Shown here piece after piece: positions 45,581 through 46,233 of a stretch of DNA of 46,233 bases. The stretch is from Verrucomicrobiota bacterium (GTDB lineage Bacteria; Verrucomicrobiota; Verrucomicrobiia; Limisphaerales; UBA9464). Location of the stretch: positions 1 through 46,233 of the forward strand of contig JAFLEF010000059.1 of assembly GCA_017309115.1 (NCBI GenBank). The letters are read 5' to 3'. Within the stretch, counting starts at the first letter, position 1; every line of letters begins with the position of its first letter. Below the pieces are notes generated by a model. That model was not told the DNA's origin and did not search any database. It saw nothing but the letters and a program-made list of their open reading frames with translations. Both the position numbers and the translations under genes were made by a program.

Positions 45581-45958
45581 TCACTGAATGTCCAATCGTC
45601 CCTGTCCATAAACTCCGATGACTCTCGTGGTGCCGAGTCGTGTCTCTTGGTCAACGTGCTGGTGTCCGTGGATGAACAAGCACGGTCGAGCTCGGTCAAT
45701 GTAGCGCGTGAATGCCTCAAAGCCAAAGTGAACGTCGTCGTCCCGGTCATGGATGTGTCGTGGCGAGTTGTGGGCGACGAAGACATCGACGGCGGGAAAG
45801 GCAGACAGCGAACTCTCGACTTCTGACTGATCGTAGAGGTAGAGACCTCGTGGCTTGTATCGCCACGACCCGTGGAAGCTGCCGAAGCGCGTACCGCCAA
45901 TGGCATAGGTGGTAAGGTGCAGATCAACGATCGGTGGCGGAAACGGTCCCCCGCCGTC
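45581..45958 (-). pseudogene. 5'-truncated copy of the metallophosphoesterase
   Basis: Bases 45568-45958 repeat 43132-43522 with a few substitutions (offset 2436). The frame keeps VFVAHNSPRHIHD and LFIHGHQH but identity stops abruptly at 45958, in the codons for DGGGP. The sequence beyond is unrelated, so the first ~55 residues (with GDIS and GNHD) are missing and an in-frame stop follows at 45989-45991 with no ATG. Hence no functional enzyme. Confidence 0.8.
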
Positions 45959-46233
45959 AGAGTGCCTTTCCAGTCCGTGCTCTCGGGCTTAAATAGTTGA
46001 TTCACCGAAAGGGCCTCTGCTGGCGAATTCTTCTTACCGCAGCTGCCATACGTTGTAAACGGTCGTTCTTGGGTATGAAGCATTCCTCACCCCCTCTTAC
46101 CGCTCACGCGCCCCAAAGCGGCAGAGGGCTGCCGCAGTCCGTGCGTTTGTGAAACTGATGAGACTAACCAGTGAAAGACTGAGTACGATGCCGACAGGGC
46201 GTCGTGTAGCTGAAGGCAACTGCGTCGCCGCAA
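45959..46233. other. Gene-free right edge with a GCGGCAG hairpin
   Basis: After the duplication junction I see no supported gene. A perfect hairpin GCGGCAG-AGGG-CTGCCGC lies at about 46121-46138, in the context CCCAAAGCGGCAGAGGGCTG that resembles a dispersed intergenic repeat of this phylum. Confidence 0.45.

Noticed and set aside
45463-46083. 206-codon minus-strand ORF, and the similar 160-codon ORF at 43072-43554
   Set aside because: They are a second frame of the metallophosphoesterase and its copy, with no domain sense; the first runs across the duplication junction.

Overview
The window looks like a high-GC chromosome segment from a Verrucomicrobiota bacterium, probably of the Pedosphaera/Limisphaera type. 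The grounds are gene content, not a marker gene. There are two DUF1501 + PSD1 (DUF1549/DUF1553) pairs, a PEP-CTERM protein, a pseudopilin with the GFSLIE motif and a C-terminal DGH motif, a TIGR03067-type protein, a sulfatase, CehA/McbA-like and sialidase-like secreted proteins, and a planctomycete-style Ser/Thr kinase. No rRNA, tRNA or CRISPR array was seen.

Layout. 0.3-9.8 kb (minus strand): a secreted glycosidase-like protein behind a GNAT acetyltransferase, a DUF1501/PSD1 pair, a secreted esterase and a lipoprotein. 9.8-10.35 kb: four tandem copies of a ~134 bp repeat. 10.35-14.8 kb: an RND pump and its adaptor. 15.1-17.6 kb (plus): a pseudopilin and a membrane-anchored beta-propeller protein, convergent with a CehA/McbA-like metallohydrolase. 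20.0-24.2 kb (plus): an unknown protein, a DUF1415 protein and a large receptor-type kinase. 24.3-25.9 kb (plus): a split-borosin RiPP locus. 26.1-31.4 kb: a PEP-CTERM protein convergent with a second DUF1501/PSD1 pair, whose PSD1 protein lacks the N-terminal cytochrome domain and has a duplicated carbohydrate-binding-like domain. 31.5 kb: a MITE-like element. 32.0-37.6 kb (plus): sulfatase, PrxQ-type peroxiredoxin, PHP phosphoesterase and a sialidase-like protein, with two clear terminators. 37.6-38.0 kb: low-complexity and dispersed repeats.

39.1-46.2 kb is a run of small, mostly unknown minus-strand genes. Nearly every one is followed at its 3' end by an imperfect palindrome of ~90-130 bp whose outer ends are close to GCCGAAC and GTTCGGC and whose arms pair with unpaired extra bases. 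This is the architecture of integron gene cassettes with attC sites. No integrase is in the window, so it is either part of a longer integron or an integrase-less attC cluster.

The strongest candidate for a new system is the borosin locus. A 113-residue precursor has an N-terminal borosin-binding-type helical domain and a Val/Thr/Tyr/Pro-rich C-terminus. It overlaps by ATGA a 263-residue methyltransferase closely resembling the catalytic domain of OphMA, the fungal alpha-N-methyltransferase. Just upstream is an odd 121-residue protein built of nine-residue Gly/Pro repeats.
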